Shown here piece by piece: positions 10,691 through 21,664 of a DNA stretch of 64,000 bases. The stretch comes from Metallyticus violacea. Lineage: Eukaryota > Arthropoda > Insecta > Mantodea > Metallyticidae. Within the stretch, counting starts at the first letter, position 1. Each line of letters begins with the position of its first letter. The notes beneath the pieces were generated by a model. The model had not been told where the DNA came from, ran no database searches, and was given only the letters and a program-made list of their open reading frames with translations. The stretch covers positions 2,767,501 to 2,831,500 of the forward strand of contig CM060833.1 in assembly GCA_030762175.1 (NCBI GenBank), read 5' to 3'. Made by a program: the position numbers and the translations under genes.

Positions 10691-10702
10691 GACCGGATTT
10701 TT
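10687..10702 (+). repeat. hAT-like terminal inverted repeat
   Basis: CAGGGACCGGATTTTT resembles a hAT terminus (CAGGG followed by CCGGATT). It faces the hAT transposase fragment to its right and abuts the truncated transposase to its left. A similar TAGGGACCGGATTTT occurs at about 4799. No opposite end was found, so the call is tentative. Confidence 0.35.
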
Positions 10703-11110
10703 TTGTTTTTATAAACCCTGAATTAGTTTTTATAGTATGTTAATTTTTTTGTTTTTATTTTTAACGTGTTAAAATTTTTTCTTTAATTTTTAAACACTTT
10801 CAGGACAGTTTTTTTTTTTCAAAGTTTCTTTTAACTAAAGTAAAATAAATATATATGATAATATTAATTGATTTTTATTTAATTTTACTTGTATTTTTTC
10901 ATTGTTCTGAAACACAAAACTTAAAATATCCAAGTCTTTATAATGTCAGGGCATTGAACTTTAAAAAGTTTTAAAACACTAACTTTTTTAAAACATTTAA
11001 AATTTTTTTTTTTTTTTTAAAGTTGTAAAGCTCTAACCTTGACTAGAACATTTTTGAATTAATCAAACTCAATCAGAACATTTTTCACTTATTTAGGTTA
11101 CTGTTACACA
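10703..11110. other. Very AT-rich stretch
   Basis: Runs of T and A dominate. It is probably the non-coding end of the hAT element between terminus and transposase remnant. No motif otherwise. Confidence 0.4.
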
Positions 11111-11257
11111 GCACTATTATATACATTGCTACGTTTTCTATGGTGGAATTTTTTCTGTTGTCTTTTAAAACATTCTTATACTAGGATAATATTCTCTCGA
11201 CACAGCATGAAGTCATTTGTGCAAATTTCAACGAAGCCAGTGCTGTGGATCTCCACG

Positions 11258-11820
11258 TCAAATCCTCTGAAATTTGTTCTCCCTGAAGAACAGCAGATAC
11301 ATTTTGCATTGTTGCAAACCGTGGGTTCCGCTACAGAATTTTAGTGAACTTGAAAGAACAGGCTCACCCACTGGCCCTGAGATTGTGTCAATGATTTCCG
11401 TTGCATCTTTTAGTGGTAAAAATGCGGATTGCAAGCGTTGAATAGCTGCAATGCTTTCCTTGAAAATCTGAATGCGACTGGAAGCTTTCATAAAGACTTT
11501 CTTCACAGGTGAAATAGTGTTGTTCACTCCTGGGAAATTGTTTCTAACCTCTTCAGCCAATCGGTGTAAGCCGTGAGCAAGGCATGTGAGGATAGAACAT
11601 TTTCAACACACATTCAATTAGAAGATTTTAGTGTAGGTCCTACAGCTTCCCAATGCGCATGCATTATAATGTAAGACTTGCGTCGGCACGGATTCATGTC
11701 GTTGCTACTAAATCCGGCTCTGAGTTGTGTGTACTTCTCAATTAATCCACCTGATGTCGCGGCCATCGCCATAATTATGTAATGAAACGCTGTTAAGCGT
11801 ACGAATTGTGGATACATTAA
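11258..11820 (-). pseudogene. hAT transposase fragment (CGGBP1-like group)
   Basis: The minus strand reads LAHGLHRLAEEVRNNFPGVN and KKVFMKASSRIQIFKESI, which I recognise from the hAT-related transposases that also gave rise to CGGBP1. A preceding frame (11614-11817) contributes HWEAVGPTLKSSN, matching the block just before it. C-terminal to these, QRLQSAFLPLKDATEIID fits the family's helix region. The catalytic RW and dimerisation regions are missing on this strand. A dimerisation-domain-like piece occurs in opposite orientation at 12.93-13.07 kb. Confidence 0.65.
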
Positions 11821-12385
11821 CTGTAATGAAATTTTACTTTTTACTTTCCTGTCAAAATAGACATAAAATTCCAGTATGTGTCACTATAAGTAATTATGTA
11901 TACTACTCTATTAAGGAGGGTATATCTTTATCTACTATATTTTTCCATTTTCTTTTTTGATGGTTTCCGAAACGTTCAAGCATTTTATGCATTACTATTA
12001 TTCTTTATTTTTCTCCTAAATTCCTACTTTTTGTTAGCTGAGAAAGTATAAGAATGTATTTTAAATCATAACGTCTCTGACATAAAAATGTTAGGTTAAG
12101 GAGCTTGCGAGAGTAGCTTAGTTTTATAATTACCGTAAATAACAGAATGAGAAGAATTTCGTAAAGAGATACGAGTGGTGTTCTGCAAAATCACTATATA
12201 AAATAAGCAATTGTCTAAGAGCAAATATCACTGCACGGATATCACCTCGAGTGATTCATTTTTAGTAATATTTAACAGCGTAACTTAACCTCAAATGATA
12301 ACAATCATAACAAGGAAGAAAGAATCCCGCCATTTGTTTTAGACATTATTAATATTCGGTGGAATCTTTTTCAGTGTTTTTAAGA
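11820..12385. other. AT-rich stretch
   Basis: No motif recognised beyond continuation of the decayed hAT region. Confidence 0.5.
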
Positions 12386-12735
12386 TTTTTCAGTGATGAA
12401 AAAGCATAAAATTGGAACTTCTAAGGTCATCTGGTTAGAATTATTCAGAGAAATTCGATTCAGCATTAAATTTTGTATTATTGCCATAGCCTCTAACAAT
12501 CAGGAAATAACCACAGGCGCAGTAGTGCCAACATAATCGCCAACTGCCATCAACCCGGTGACTTAAACTTTATGATCAATAATAAATATTTCGGAATACA
12601 TTCGGTAATAATTATATAAAGTTCGGATGGCATACTTATACCTTTAACTGTTTAATTTATTAAATGTTTTGGGTTTGTATTCAATTATGTCACGTTCCTT
12701 CGTTAATGCAGAGCCATCTGAAGAAGTTGAGTCAG
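12385..12735 (+). repeat. Left arm of a long diverged inverted repeat
   Basis: This arm pairs with 13690-14030 in opposite orientation. Best-conserved segments are AGTAGTGCCAACATAATCGC, CATCAACCCGGTG, AATATTTCGGAA and TTAATGCAGAG. The identity looks like roughly 65-75 percent by eye. The arms flank a hAT C-terminal fragment. Confidence 0.7.
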
Positions 12736-12924
12736 TTTGCAGACATTGAGCTCACAATTCTGTCTAGCTCAATACCTAAGCGTGCATACAAAGGCACAAG
12801 TGCGAAACCATGATTCTTGCCAAAGTTCATTTACATCCAGAGTTAAGCTTTCTGCGTGATATTTGTGATGTTTACACAGAGGAGAAGAGGAAACAAGCGT
12901 CGCATGCCAGATTAATTGGAATCA

Positions 12925-13070
12925 GATATTTCAGAGGTTAAATGTTGTCCCCTAACATTCAGCGCTGTTGAAAAGAGATTTTCTTTTGAGCAATAGCATA
13001 TGCTTATTACAAAAAATTTGTTTTAGTTCATTGAAATATTTTGTGTATGACAGAAATGTATAGACTATAG
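12925..13070 (+). pseudogene. hAT dimerisation-domain fragment
   Basis: A frame with stops reads PLTFSAVEKRFSFEQ then HMLITKNLF, which fits the hAT C-terminal dimerisation motif (PxTS.xVERSFS..K). It is opposite in orientation to the hAT fragment at 11.26-11.82 kb, so an inversion or two separate copies is implied. Short and degenerate. Confidence 0.45.
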
Positions 13071-13690
13071 TTTTCTAGACCCCGGTTTAAAGTTAACAAA
13101 CATTTTTACACAAGTTTATTACTGTCATAATTCAGCAAATTATCAATATTAGTAGTTTCTAGATATATAATCTTTTTCATCACTTTTAAAAAATATTTTG
13201 CTTTTTTGTGCACTTTCTTTCATAAAATATTCTATAGGTTTTCTTTTGTTTATATTATATTTTTTGTAATTTCATAAAATACTTTTACGGGAAATTTCTT
13301 TATTAACTGTCTTATCTACTGCTTGAAGCCTTACTAATTAACGTTCATTACTATGTACGTATGTAATACAAAGTATCTAGAATGCAATACTATGCTGTAA
13401 TAAAGCCAAGATCAACTACTTTCTGTTTTAAATTCTACATGCATTTCTCATTGCACTTTTTTTTTTAATTATTTAGCACAGTTGCTACTTAAACGCAGAG
13501 AACTTGACTTTCAAGTTTCCATAAGATCATGCACATCTTTGATTGTCCTAAATGTAAAACACAACTTGGATTTATGTTTTGTTTTTTACTGAGGTTTAAA
13601 GCATAAGAGGTTACAGTAGGGATAACTGGGTTATTTCACGTGGGCATGTCATGATATCAGGTTTACTGTCTGTATCCTCCGCCAGATAAC
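13070..13690. other. AT-rich spacer between inverted arms
   Basis: Poly-T rich, no coding motif. It includes AGTAGGGATAACTGGG, which only superficially resembles rRNA or homing-endonuclease sites. Confidence 0.5.
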
Positions 13691-14030
13691 TCTGCATTAA
13701 TAATAGGATGGCATAATTTAATACAAACTGAGAACATTGCTACATTTTTTAGTAAGTTAAACAGCTATCGGGCATATATATGCCATTATAATTATTTATT
13801 TATAATTATTTTTGTCGAATGTAACCGTTTCGAAATATTTCCTATTGACGATAAAATTTAAACCACCGGGTTGGTGGCACTTAGCGATTATGTTGGCACT
13901 ACTTGCTCTTGCGATAATTTTCTGGTTGTTACAGGTTAAGACAATAATACATAACTCAATGGTCCACCAAATTCTTCTGCATAATTCTGAACAAATTATT
14001 CCAAAATTTCCAAGATGATAATTTTTCACT
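13690..14030 (-). repeat. Right arm of the long inverted repeat
   Basis: The plus strand contains GCGATTATGTTGGCACTACT and CACCGGGTTGGTGG, the reverse complements of the left arm. The 77- and 68-codon frames overlapping this arm on both strands are by-products. Confidence 0.7.
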
Positions 14031-14487
14031 ACTAATATTTATAAAATATCTTTTGTACGAATGACATTGAAAGTCAAATAACCAATTGGGTATTCCATTC
14101 TTCATTTTTATTTGCAGATTATGTTAGGCCTTTCTTATGTGACAAAATAGCGCCAAGAAAATTAATACAGAAAAACTAACAACACGAGGTGATATTTGTG
14201 CAACGAATTCCCTACTCTTTGTTAATGATTTATTTTTAGTAATTTTGAGCAACACCAAGCACATTTCTTTACGACATTTTTCTCTCCTTCTGCCCCCCTC
14301 CCAATCCTCTTGGATTATCGGGCAGTATGTGTCATATATAAAAATGTTTAAAGTGCGGAAACACTTAAACAGTTTTCAGAGATCACTCATTTTCGATAAT
14401 TATGAAACTATGCTACGCTCGCCAGCTCCTTAACCTAACTTTTGTATCCTGATAAAAACCAGATATAATACACCTTCTGAGGAAAAA

Positions 14488-14488
<1 letters not shown>

Positions 14489-14530
<42 letters not shown>
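14489..14530. repeat. (AAT)n microsatellite
   Basis: About 14 AAT units. The stretch 14030-14680 otherwise shows nothing recognisable. Confidence 0.95.
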
Positions 14531-14770
14531 GCACATGAAACTGGTATACTTAAATAATAAAAGTATTTTTCTCTAGTAGTTAATAAAGATATATTACGTT
14601 CTGAGTTCATTCAACTTTCATTAACGTTTTAATTCTTTAATCTAGTGTATTTATATATCACGCCTGTTGTCACAAGTTTAAAAATGTCCGTCACGCAGGA
14701 GCTGCGTGAACTAAGCGAGTTCCTCAGCAAGTTGCGTGTATGAAGTTATTACAGAGCGCTAGAGCAGAGA

Positions 14771-14985
14771 TTTTTTTTTTTTGTTTTGTTTATTTATGGA
14801 CGCTCTTTAACATCTCAGGTCATCAGCGTCCCATTCAACTCAGGGCGTGAAATGGCCGACAAATTTTGCTCAGAGGCCTCTTCTTTCAGGCTTGAGGTTC
14901 TTTTTCGTGCCGAAGGAAGCCATACTTAGGCTTTTTACGCCCGGAAAAAAATCCATCGATCCTGGCTGGGTACTCGAACATAAAT
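14771..14985 (-). mobile_element. SINE-A copy 4, inside element T
   Basis: It is a minus-strand SINE-A with its poly-T end at 14771 and the B-box region at the right end. About 40 bases of the body (around the GTCGTACATTTACGG segment) are missing. It splits the element T head from its monomers, so it inserted later. Confidence 0.85.
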
Positions 14986-15492
14986 TCTGTTTTCAGGTGT
15001 ATCCGGACTCCTAATGGCCCGATTTAGCTCATTTTCAGAAACTTTTTTCTTGCTTTAAGTGGTTACCAAATGTTGTTGCAAAATAAATAATATTCTTAAA
15101 GTTTTGGTTTCAAGTAAACCCTTACATAAAATAGCCTGATTTCAATGATTTTCAGCAACTATTTTTCTTATTTTATTTCAATAACATATACCCAGTTTCG
15201 CTGAGAAAAATTAAAATTGTGGTCGCTAGAGTAATTTTTAAATTTTCGCTTTAGGTTAACTCCCTCCCCCAATAGTCCAATTTTGCTGGTTAACGAACTC
15301 GATGAATGTTTGTTAATGGCGATTTTCGTTAAGAAAAAAATTACAACCTCTAGAGCGTTACACACGCGCGCACGCACATAAATTAACTAACTAGAAAAAC
15401 AGAAAAGGATAAAACACTAAGAAAAAGTCACAGATTTGAAATCGATATATGTCAAGCTACTAGAGTTCTTCTATGACAAGAAGACAAGTGAC

Positions 15493-15975
15493 ACTTGGGA
15501 CTGTGAAGGAATACTCTTCATTGACTTCAAGGAGAGGAACATCCCAGTAAGTGGGGAGTACTGTGCTGGCCTACTGCACAGACTACGTGCTTCCATCAAA
15601 GAGAAAAGGCGAGGAAAACAGAGTGGTGGTGTGCGCCTTCTTCACGACAACGCGCCTGTGCACACGACTCTTGTTGCAAAGGAAGCTGTGAAGAAATGTG
15701 GCTTCAAGGAAATCGGCCATCCACCCTACAGTCCAGATCTAGCTCCGAGTGACTATTTCCTCTTCTCTAAATTAGATGTGACGAAGATGATGGATTCTGT
15801 TTATGCTCATTTTGCAGACAAGACATCTGACTATTTCTGGGGGGAGGGGATTGAAATGTTTCAAAGATGTGAGAAGTACATTGCAATAAAGGGTAGCTAC
15901 ATTGAAAAATGAAATATAATTTTTGTCTTTATCATGCATAGAAAATGGTTAGGCCGGAAACTTATGAACCTCTCG
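15493..15975 (+). pseudogene. Mar-A mariner 3' half
   Basis: The C-terminal half of a mariner transposase shows WDCEGILFIDFKERN, RLLHDNAPVHTTLVAKEAVK with the second catalytic Asp, PPYSPDLAPSDYFLF with the third, and a tail ending KYIAIKGSYIEK. The DLRGRK block between LF and the helix region is deleted. The 3' inverted repeat (AGGCCGGAAACTTATGAACC) ends at about 15975. The open frame starts upstream at 15436, but its first 19 or so residues come from the element T palindromic module. That makes it a junction frame, not a gene start. Confidence 0.8.
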
Positions 15976-15982
15976 TTTATAT

Positions 15983-16780
15983 ACAAGGTGACTCAATGAA
16001 ATATGTCGGTTTTCAGAACCCTTTTGTGGGACAGTCGTATAGAATTAAATAAAAATGTTTTTCTAGGAACCAATAGTTAAATGCAATTTATTAATCTGAA
16101 TTTTTTTAAAAATCATATTCGTTAAGTGGACTCCATGTCAATGAAGACATTCGTGTAATCGGCTCTGAAAGTTCGCCATAGCTCGCTGCAATAAAACGTG
16201 ATCAATGTCCGTAATTTCACCAGTTATGTTTTTCTTTTAACTGGATATCGCGCTGTTTAGGCAACATCAGCAAGATAGGAAATTGTGCATTTAGAAAACC
16301 GGATCCGCAAAATGTTCATTGTTTCACAAGCGGCGTGAGCTGTGGTACCATCCTGCTGGAAACAAAACCAGTTTCACCATTATCATCCATTTGAAAGTCC
16401 AGTGTACATTAAATTCTACACTAAATCTTTTTTAACGGAGGAGATTGACTTAGAATCAATAAACCTTGTAACAACGAATACACGTTTTTCAACAGTCCGA
16501 TTATCCATACTGTTGTTTACTAAACGGACAGAATAAATTGCATGTTTGTAAGGTTATATAGCAACCAATACCATAACTGTAACGCAAAATTGCCAGGAAC
16601 GGCAGCGTTGAGAAACCTGTCAAATTTCATTCAGTCACTTGTGCTTTTTCAAAAATAAGTTTTGATTTTTTAATTGTACTGTGCTACTTATTCCTTGAAA
16701 AAAGCATTTTCATTTAATTCAACACGAGTGTCCCACCTGAAGGTTCCGAAAACCGTCATATTCCTCTGGGTCAGCCTGTA
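15983..16780 (-). mobile_element. TIR element with transposase remnant
   Basis: The ends match as inverted repeats of about 75 bp. The left reads ACAAGGTGACTCAATG, then GGTTTTCAGAACC and GTGGGACA. The right, reversed, reads ACAGGCTGACCCAGAG, GGTTTTCGGAACC and GTGGGACA. Both are flanked by TATA. On the minus strand, FQQDGTTAHAACETMNIL is the second catalytic block of an IS630/Tc-type transposase. Further fragments (YCSELWRTFRADYT) are doubtful. The length of about 800 bp shows it is internally deleted and non-autonomous. It sits only 7 bp from the end of the Mar-A fragment. Confidence 0.75.
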
Positions 16781-17334
16781 TATATAAAACAAGAACTAAA
16801 GGGGCAGTAATAAATATATAGAACACTTAAGTACTCACACAATTATCGCTATGTTTACGTGTTTTGTCTATTTCTGCTTCTTTAGTTCTTGTTATTTTAG
16901 TGTTATTGTTCATAGTGCTAACTTTTTCTTCTATATAATAAATATAAATTTTCATTGTCATTTTCGGTGCCTAGTAGGTAGGGCCGATGGTAATTTGAAG
17001 ATTTTTCAAAAATCTTTTCATGGGCACTACCGCAATAGCTACTCGCTAAAAATGATTTCCAATCTCCAGAAGCCCGAAACAGAAAATTTGTTTGCAGATG
17101 AAGTACATGAAATGCTTGTCTTGACAAGGCACATGATGTAACTAAACACCGTAATCATAAAATTAATATTCCAAAACTATGAGCGTTGTTCAATTAAGAA
17201 TTATCATAATTTCTCGCGCTGAAATTTAACTTTACAATATTCTGTTAACTTGGTGTGTAATGTGTTTCATTGTTGTCACTTCCGGGTACCACTTCCCATT
17301 AAAAAATTAGATGAAATTATTTCAAAGCAGTTTT

Positions 17335-17660
17335 GTTGTGTTGCTTAACGACAACGTTCGTCCCCACACACTCATGCGGAGTGTCAAACGCTTCTTCATA
17401 TAGTCTGGACTTAGATCTTCGCACTCTCGCTTGCTTGCGATGCAGGCGGTGCAAAGTGGGTTAAAGGAATTCTTGTTATTTAATGACTTTCCCTTGCATA
17501 TCGTCTTGTAACAAAGGTGGACTCCACACTCCACTCGGTCTCTGTGCCTTGGAGCGGAGAGAAAAGTTACGCAACTATAAACTGCATTGCATCGCACATC
17601 TTTCTGCAGAGTACCATTCACTTAAAAATTATGTAAGTTATAGGATTTTTGGCACTAACA
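17335..17660 (+). pseudogene. Mariner remnant, HDN block
   Basis: The frame from about 17335 reads VVLLNDNVRPHTLMRSVKRF, the mariner second-Asp block (normally LLHDNARPHTA), then a stop. AVQSGLKEFLLFND about 60 codons later fits the C-terminal helix region. The third catalytic block is missing. Confidence 0.5.
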
Positions 17661-17790
17661 TGCCCAGCATTTTAATAAAAATCCTTTAGGTACGTTATAT
17701 CAGCAGCGGCAGCATAAAACCGAGATGTTTATGTAACTTTATTACTGCTAGTGCTGAATATACTTCTGGAATCGTAGCAACTAGAATCAA

Positions 17791-17989
17791 TATTTATTTG
17801 ATTTATTTACTCTTTAACATCTCAGGTCATCAGCATCCTATTCAAATCAGGACGTGAAACGGCCGACAAATTTTGCTTAGAGGCCTCTTCTTTCAGGCTT
17901 GAGGTCTTTATCGTTTCGTAAATGTACGACACGGGTCCCACGGCTTTACTTCCCTTCCGAAGGAAGCCATATGTAGAATTTTTACACCA
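17791..17989 (-). mobile_element. SINE-A copy 5, truncated
   Basis: Only the tail and body are present on the minus strand, ending at the GTAAAAATTC segment. The whole tRNA head is missing, as expected for 5' truncation during reverse transcription. Confidence 0.85.
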
Positions 17990-18068
17990 CGTGGCTGAAT
18001 ACAAAACAGCACCAGAGTATATTTAATAAATATTGTATGACCACACCTTAAACAAATAGATTTCGTGT

Positions 18069-18284
18069 TTATGGTAACAAACTTTTCGATGACTTTTGAT
18101 TAAAACCTGTCTGTACAAAACATTTCTTTAAAAGTTGTTTCATATGTTCCTGTTGATCTTGCGCATAGTCTGATGCCCTGAGAGTGATCGAGTGAACAAT
18201 CTTCTCAAGTTTGGGACTCACCTTGAAGGTTTTAACTATGTGACTGCCGTTTCTGCATAAGCTGATAGTGTGTGTTGCACTCAA
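18069..18284 (-). other. Weak exon candidate with consensus donor
   Basis: The minus strand has AAG/GTGAGT (plus strand ACTCACCTT at 18216-18224), a consensus donor, at the end of a frame reading LCRNGSHIVKTFK. The frame stays open for 71 codons past the donor (KLEKIVHSITLRASDYAQDQ). No family recognised and no good acceptor seen. Confidence 0.2.
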
Positions 18285-18762
18285 GTGCAGTTAACTGGAG
18301 TCGTAAATCAGACCGCGTGTCAGTACTTGCTTTTTACTTGAACCAAAGAGGAAAAGACCTTATGACACAGATAAGAAGTTACGAATGGCATAAGCAACGC
18401 CATAATTATATCAAAATGTTGTTATATCCGAGTATGAAATTTAGTTTGCAGTATCTCTAAGTTGAACTTCCGAAATATAGGAATAGGTCTGTAAAATGTT
18501 TGACAGCAGAGAGATGCGATACTAGCGAATCGCTGAGAAAACAGACAGAAATCATTACTTTTGAACACTCTGGTCTTTCCTGGAATGCCTTGACTTTATG
18601 TAAAATTGTTGGTCATATTGAGCTCATTTAGTTTAGAAAATATGTAACCACGTGACTAGACAACAGTCTAGTTTCTTACAGCCACAATTATTAAAAAACA
18701 GTGAAGCTTGTTGCCTAAGCTCGAAAAATCTTACAAGAACCTGAAAGCAAGGGCTCTGTGTG

Positions 18763-19040
18763 AAACCGCCACGCATGGCCGAGGTCATTAAGGCGCGCAC
18801 TCGTGAGCGGGAGGTCTGGATTTCGCATCTCGCCAGGAACCGTCCTCCCTTATTGAAGTTTTTCCTAGATTTTCCTCAGTCATCACACATGGCAAATGTC
18901 GGGCAAGTACCTGAACTTAGGCCTGGAACGCTTCCTTCCTTAAAAAAATCTTTTCACAATATATCATTTCATCTCATATATCATCAGTGTCACCGCCAGT
19001 GGTGACTCAGTAGTAAAAACGGGCGTTAAACAACATTAAA
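18763..19040 (+). mobile_element. SINE-B copy 2
   Basis: The copy is nearly full length. The tRNA-Ser/Leu-like head has A box (GGCCGAGGTCATTAAGG) and CACTCGTGAGCGGGAGGTC, with a damaged B box. The body runs from CCTCCCTTATTGAAG through CCTGGAACG to GGGCGTTAAACAAC. Confidence 0.9.
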
Positions 19041-19725
19041 AAACTTCTTTGTGAAGCAGAAGGTACTTAAGTTCACTACCAATTTCGTCATAAAGCACAG
19101 AAGGAAGTGCCACATTTAACGAACGGGCTTTTAGGAAGTTTATCACTTTAACGGCAGTGTCGAAAATTGTGTTCATAACATTCGGCTCTCTTAGAAGCTA
19201 ATGCTTCCCTGTAATTAAGTAGTAATAATAGTAGTAGTAATAATAGTAATAGTAGTGATAGTACTTATTCGAGCAGTTTGTCTGAGGAAGCAAATAAGGG
19301 AAGGGTGTGGTATGTGGTGGACATCAAAAATAAGGAAAGCCTAAACAAAAATAAAGCGGGGTATATTTGGTTAAGGCGAGAGAACATATGCGAAATAGCT
19401 GGAAGGTAGTTAACAGATGTTTGCGAGATACAGATAGGCAAAATGCTGGGGCACAATGAGCAGAAAAGGTATAGCTTTACCTGCAGACTCAAGTAGATTA
19501 GTGGAGGGAGATGTCTAAGAGAGAGAAGAAAGAAGTGGTCCCGCATGGCTCAGATTACAGGCCTGGAAGGGAAGTAAAAAGGGGGGAAAGAATTTGCCTA
19601 TTGTGCGGACAAAGCGATACCCGGGGGAATATTCTGGCGAGTGCAAGGAAACAGAGCTTTTAAGAAATGAGAATTTATCATCACAATTTCTGAACTACAA
19701 CAGAAGTTTGAACGTCTGTCTGGAA
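19040..19725. other. Unassigned stretch with imperfect (TAG/TAA) run
   Basis: A degenerate AGT/AAT trinucleotide run lies at 19218-19262. The purine-rich stretch up to 19600 has no recognised motif. Confidence 0.5.
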
Positions 19726-20060
19726 GTGATGGTGCATGAGAGATACACGCACAATTTGGGAACATTTCTAGTGAAGACTCGACAAATAAGCTTAATGACT
19801 ATAGAGAAGAAAGAAGAGTTGGGGAGGAGGAGAGTCGAGCAGGGGGGACTCGGGTAAGGGTGCTATTTTTGTTTGTATATATGTATATTGAATTATTCAT
19901 AGAAAATATGCTGTAAGTATATCGGTGTGTTTGTATTGAACAGAAAAAGTTAATCACAGCTTAATGAGACCGTTTTTTTATTGTAAATTTTGATTATTGA
20001 AAGGACGGTATTAGCATGTGCGGCTGTAAGGACAGTTATATTTACATTTGTGTACCTTAA
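19725..20060 (+). repeat. Interspersed repeat R2, copy 2
   Basis: The blocks GTGCATGAGAG, GAAGAAAGAAGAGTTGGGGAG, GTATATATGTATATTGAATT and GGACGGTATTAGCATGTGCG correspond in order to 8.99-9.33 kb. Confidence 0.6.
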
Positions 20061-20203
20061 ACCTTCCACAGTTATAAGTCCATTATTATTACTACTGCTA
20101 CTACTACCTTGTGTTACTGTATCTGGAACAAGGTCCGTACACACATAGAACTGACAATACGTGCTCGGTGCTATGTCAAGCGATGAAGTGAGTAGTAGCA
20201 TAA

Positions 20204-20436
20204 TCTGGCCAAGACCGATGGAATTTTTCGGGCGTAAAAATCCTAAGCATGGCTTCCTTCGGAAGGGAAGTAAAGCTATGGGTCCCGTGTCGTACATTCA
20301 CGGCACGAAAAAGAACCTCAAGCCTGAGGGAGAGGCCTCTGAGCAAAATTTGTCGGCCGTTTCACGCCCTGAGTTGAATGGGACGCTGATGACCTGAGAT
20401 GTTAAAGAGCGTCCATAAATAAATAAAATCAATCAC
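20204..20436 (+). mobile_element. SINE-A copy 6, 5'-truncated with 11-bp duplication
   Basis: The body starts just at the end of the B box (GGCCAAGACCGATGG) and is otherwise close to copy 3. Perfect 11-bp direct repeats TAGTAGCATAA lie at 20193-20203 and 20437-20447. A 5'-truncated copy with a clean duplication shows LINE-type reverse transcription that stopped early. Confidence 0.93.
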
Positions 20437-20744
20437 TAGTAGCATAACAAGTCGAGTACGTAATACAGAACAGCAACAACAGTGAACCTAGGAAATAAAA
20501 ATACAACACCCCCCCCTTCCCATTTAACCAGAGGTAAATGCGAATGTTTAGTATTAAGCTACTGTTCTATTGTGGGGTTATTGTTACAGGACAGTTATGT
20601 TGACATTCTAACGTGTAAGCGGAGTTGTAGACAATGGGCTCTAACAAGAAAACAAAAAATTTCCGGACCCATCTTCATATAACATATTTACAGTCTCTCT
20701 CTATATGCAAGGAATGTTTCCGTAAAGTTTTGACACACCTTTTT

Positions 20745-20985
20745 GTTACCACCTGTTAACGAGCTCGATGAATGTTTTGCTAATTGATCATTATATGTCG
20801 AGTTTTGCTGAGAAAAAAAAAAATCCAATCTATATATGCATATGACGCTCCAGATACCGATTTTTTTTTTTTTTGTTTTTTGTTTTTTGTTTTTTTCTCA
20901 ACTAAACTTGGCATACAGCATTGAAGTAAAATAGGAAAAACAGTGTCTGAAAATCAGGGAAATCGGGCGACTTTTGTTTGTTTGT
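20745..20985. mobile_element. Element T scraps in both orientations
   Basis: The terminal-monomer signature (GTTAACGAGCTCGATGAATG, GAGTTTTGCTGAGAAAAA) is on the plus strand at 20755-20830. From 20893 to 20970 the reverse complement of a monomer follows (TTTTTCTCAACTAAACTTGG, CTGAAAATCAGGGAAATCGG). A T-rich run lies between. Confidence 0.55.
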
Positions 20986-20999
20986 TTTTTTTTTTTTTA

Positions 21000-21660
21000 A
21001 GCACCTGGGTGTTTTGTTTCTAAGTGTCTTGGTAATATGGAAGCGTTTGAGAGAGTTTCATAACATAATACACGTTGCAGTTTCGGTTCCTCTTTATCAC
21101 CACACCCCAAATAATTGGCATCATATTTACGGTGATTTGGGTCAATCACCGAACTAGCCGCACTTACGTTAGAACTCGGACATGAAGCACAAACACTTCA
21201 TTTCTTGCTTATGTTCCCGGTTTAAGCCACGCATGCGCATACATCGCTAAGTTGAAGACAAGAGTGCCAATAATGGCAAAACGTATACAAGTATGTTAGT
21301 GAGACGGTCGGAAACAACTATAATATGTTATACTCAGTCTGTTCTGACTACTCACAGCACTTATGATCGTCACGCCGCGGTAGCATCAGCTTCCTTTTCT
21401 TATATAAAATCCTTAACATGATTATTTTTCAATTGAAGCATTGATACTGAATTTCATTAATTTATTTTCTGCTATAAATCCAGTAAAAAGTAATTACACT
21501 TTTTATTATCGTTGTATTAAATGCACGCATTTCCGTTCACGCCAGGCAAGGACAAAGCGAGTCGAGTGTGTCGAGAGGATGAAACAACGTATGATATATT
21601 CATTATTGAATCAAGGACATTATTAGAAGTGTAAGGATATAAAAGTGAAGAACAGATATA
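21000..21660. other. Intergenic, short dyad
   Basis: CGGTGATT and AATCACCG (21130-21151) form an 8-bp inverted repeat with a 6-base loop. Nothing else recognised. Confidence 0.4.
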
Positions 21661-21664
21661 AAAA

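Larger units (their letters stand above)
14685..17075 (+). mobile_element. Element T, copy a, with nested insertions
   Basis: The head begins with the hairpin CACGCAG-GAG-CTGCGTG (14692-14708) and continues through GTTATTACAGAGCGCTAGAG. After a SINE-A insertion, monomers of about 140 bp run from 15000 to 15355, each with GCTAGAG, a TTTTTAAATTT run, a (G)TTTCAGGT-like block, CTCCTAATGG, TTTTCAGAAACT and GTTTCGCTGAGAAAAA. The last monomer has the variant GGTTAACGAACTCGATGAA. An ACACGCGCGCACGCAC run and the start of a palindromic module follow. A mariner fragment and a TIR element interrupt. The tail (GGTGCCTAGTAGGTAGGGCC, then a GATTTTTCAAAAATC hairpin, then CCGCAATAGCTA) lies at 16960-17060. 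Confidence 0.65.

Noticed and set aside
13608..13640. AGTAGGGATAACTGGG, resembling 28S rRNA or an I-SceI-like site
   Set aside because: The similarity covers under 20 bases and the surroundings do not match rRNA.
15436..15912. An intact 158-residue mariner protein
   Set aside because: The first 19 or so residues come from the element T palindromic arm and the rest is only the C-terminal half, with an internal deletion after the third catalytic block.
16851..17141. 96-codon frame starting MFTCFVYFCFFSSC
   Set aside because: Lies in the element T palindrome and tail; hydrophobic bias comes from T-rich DNA.
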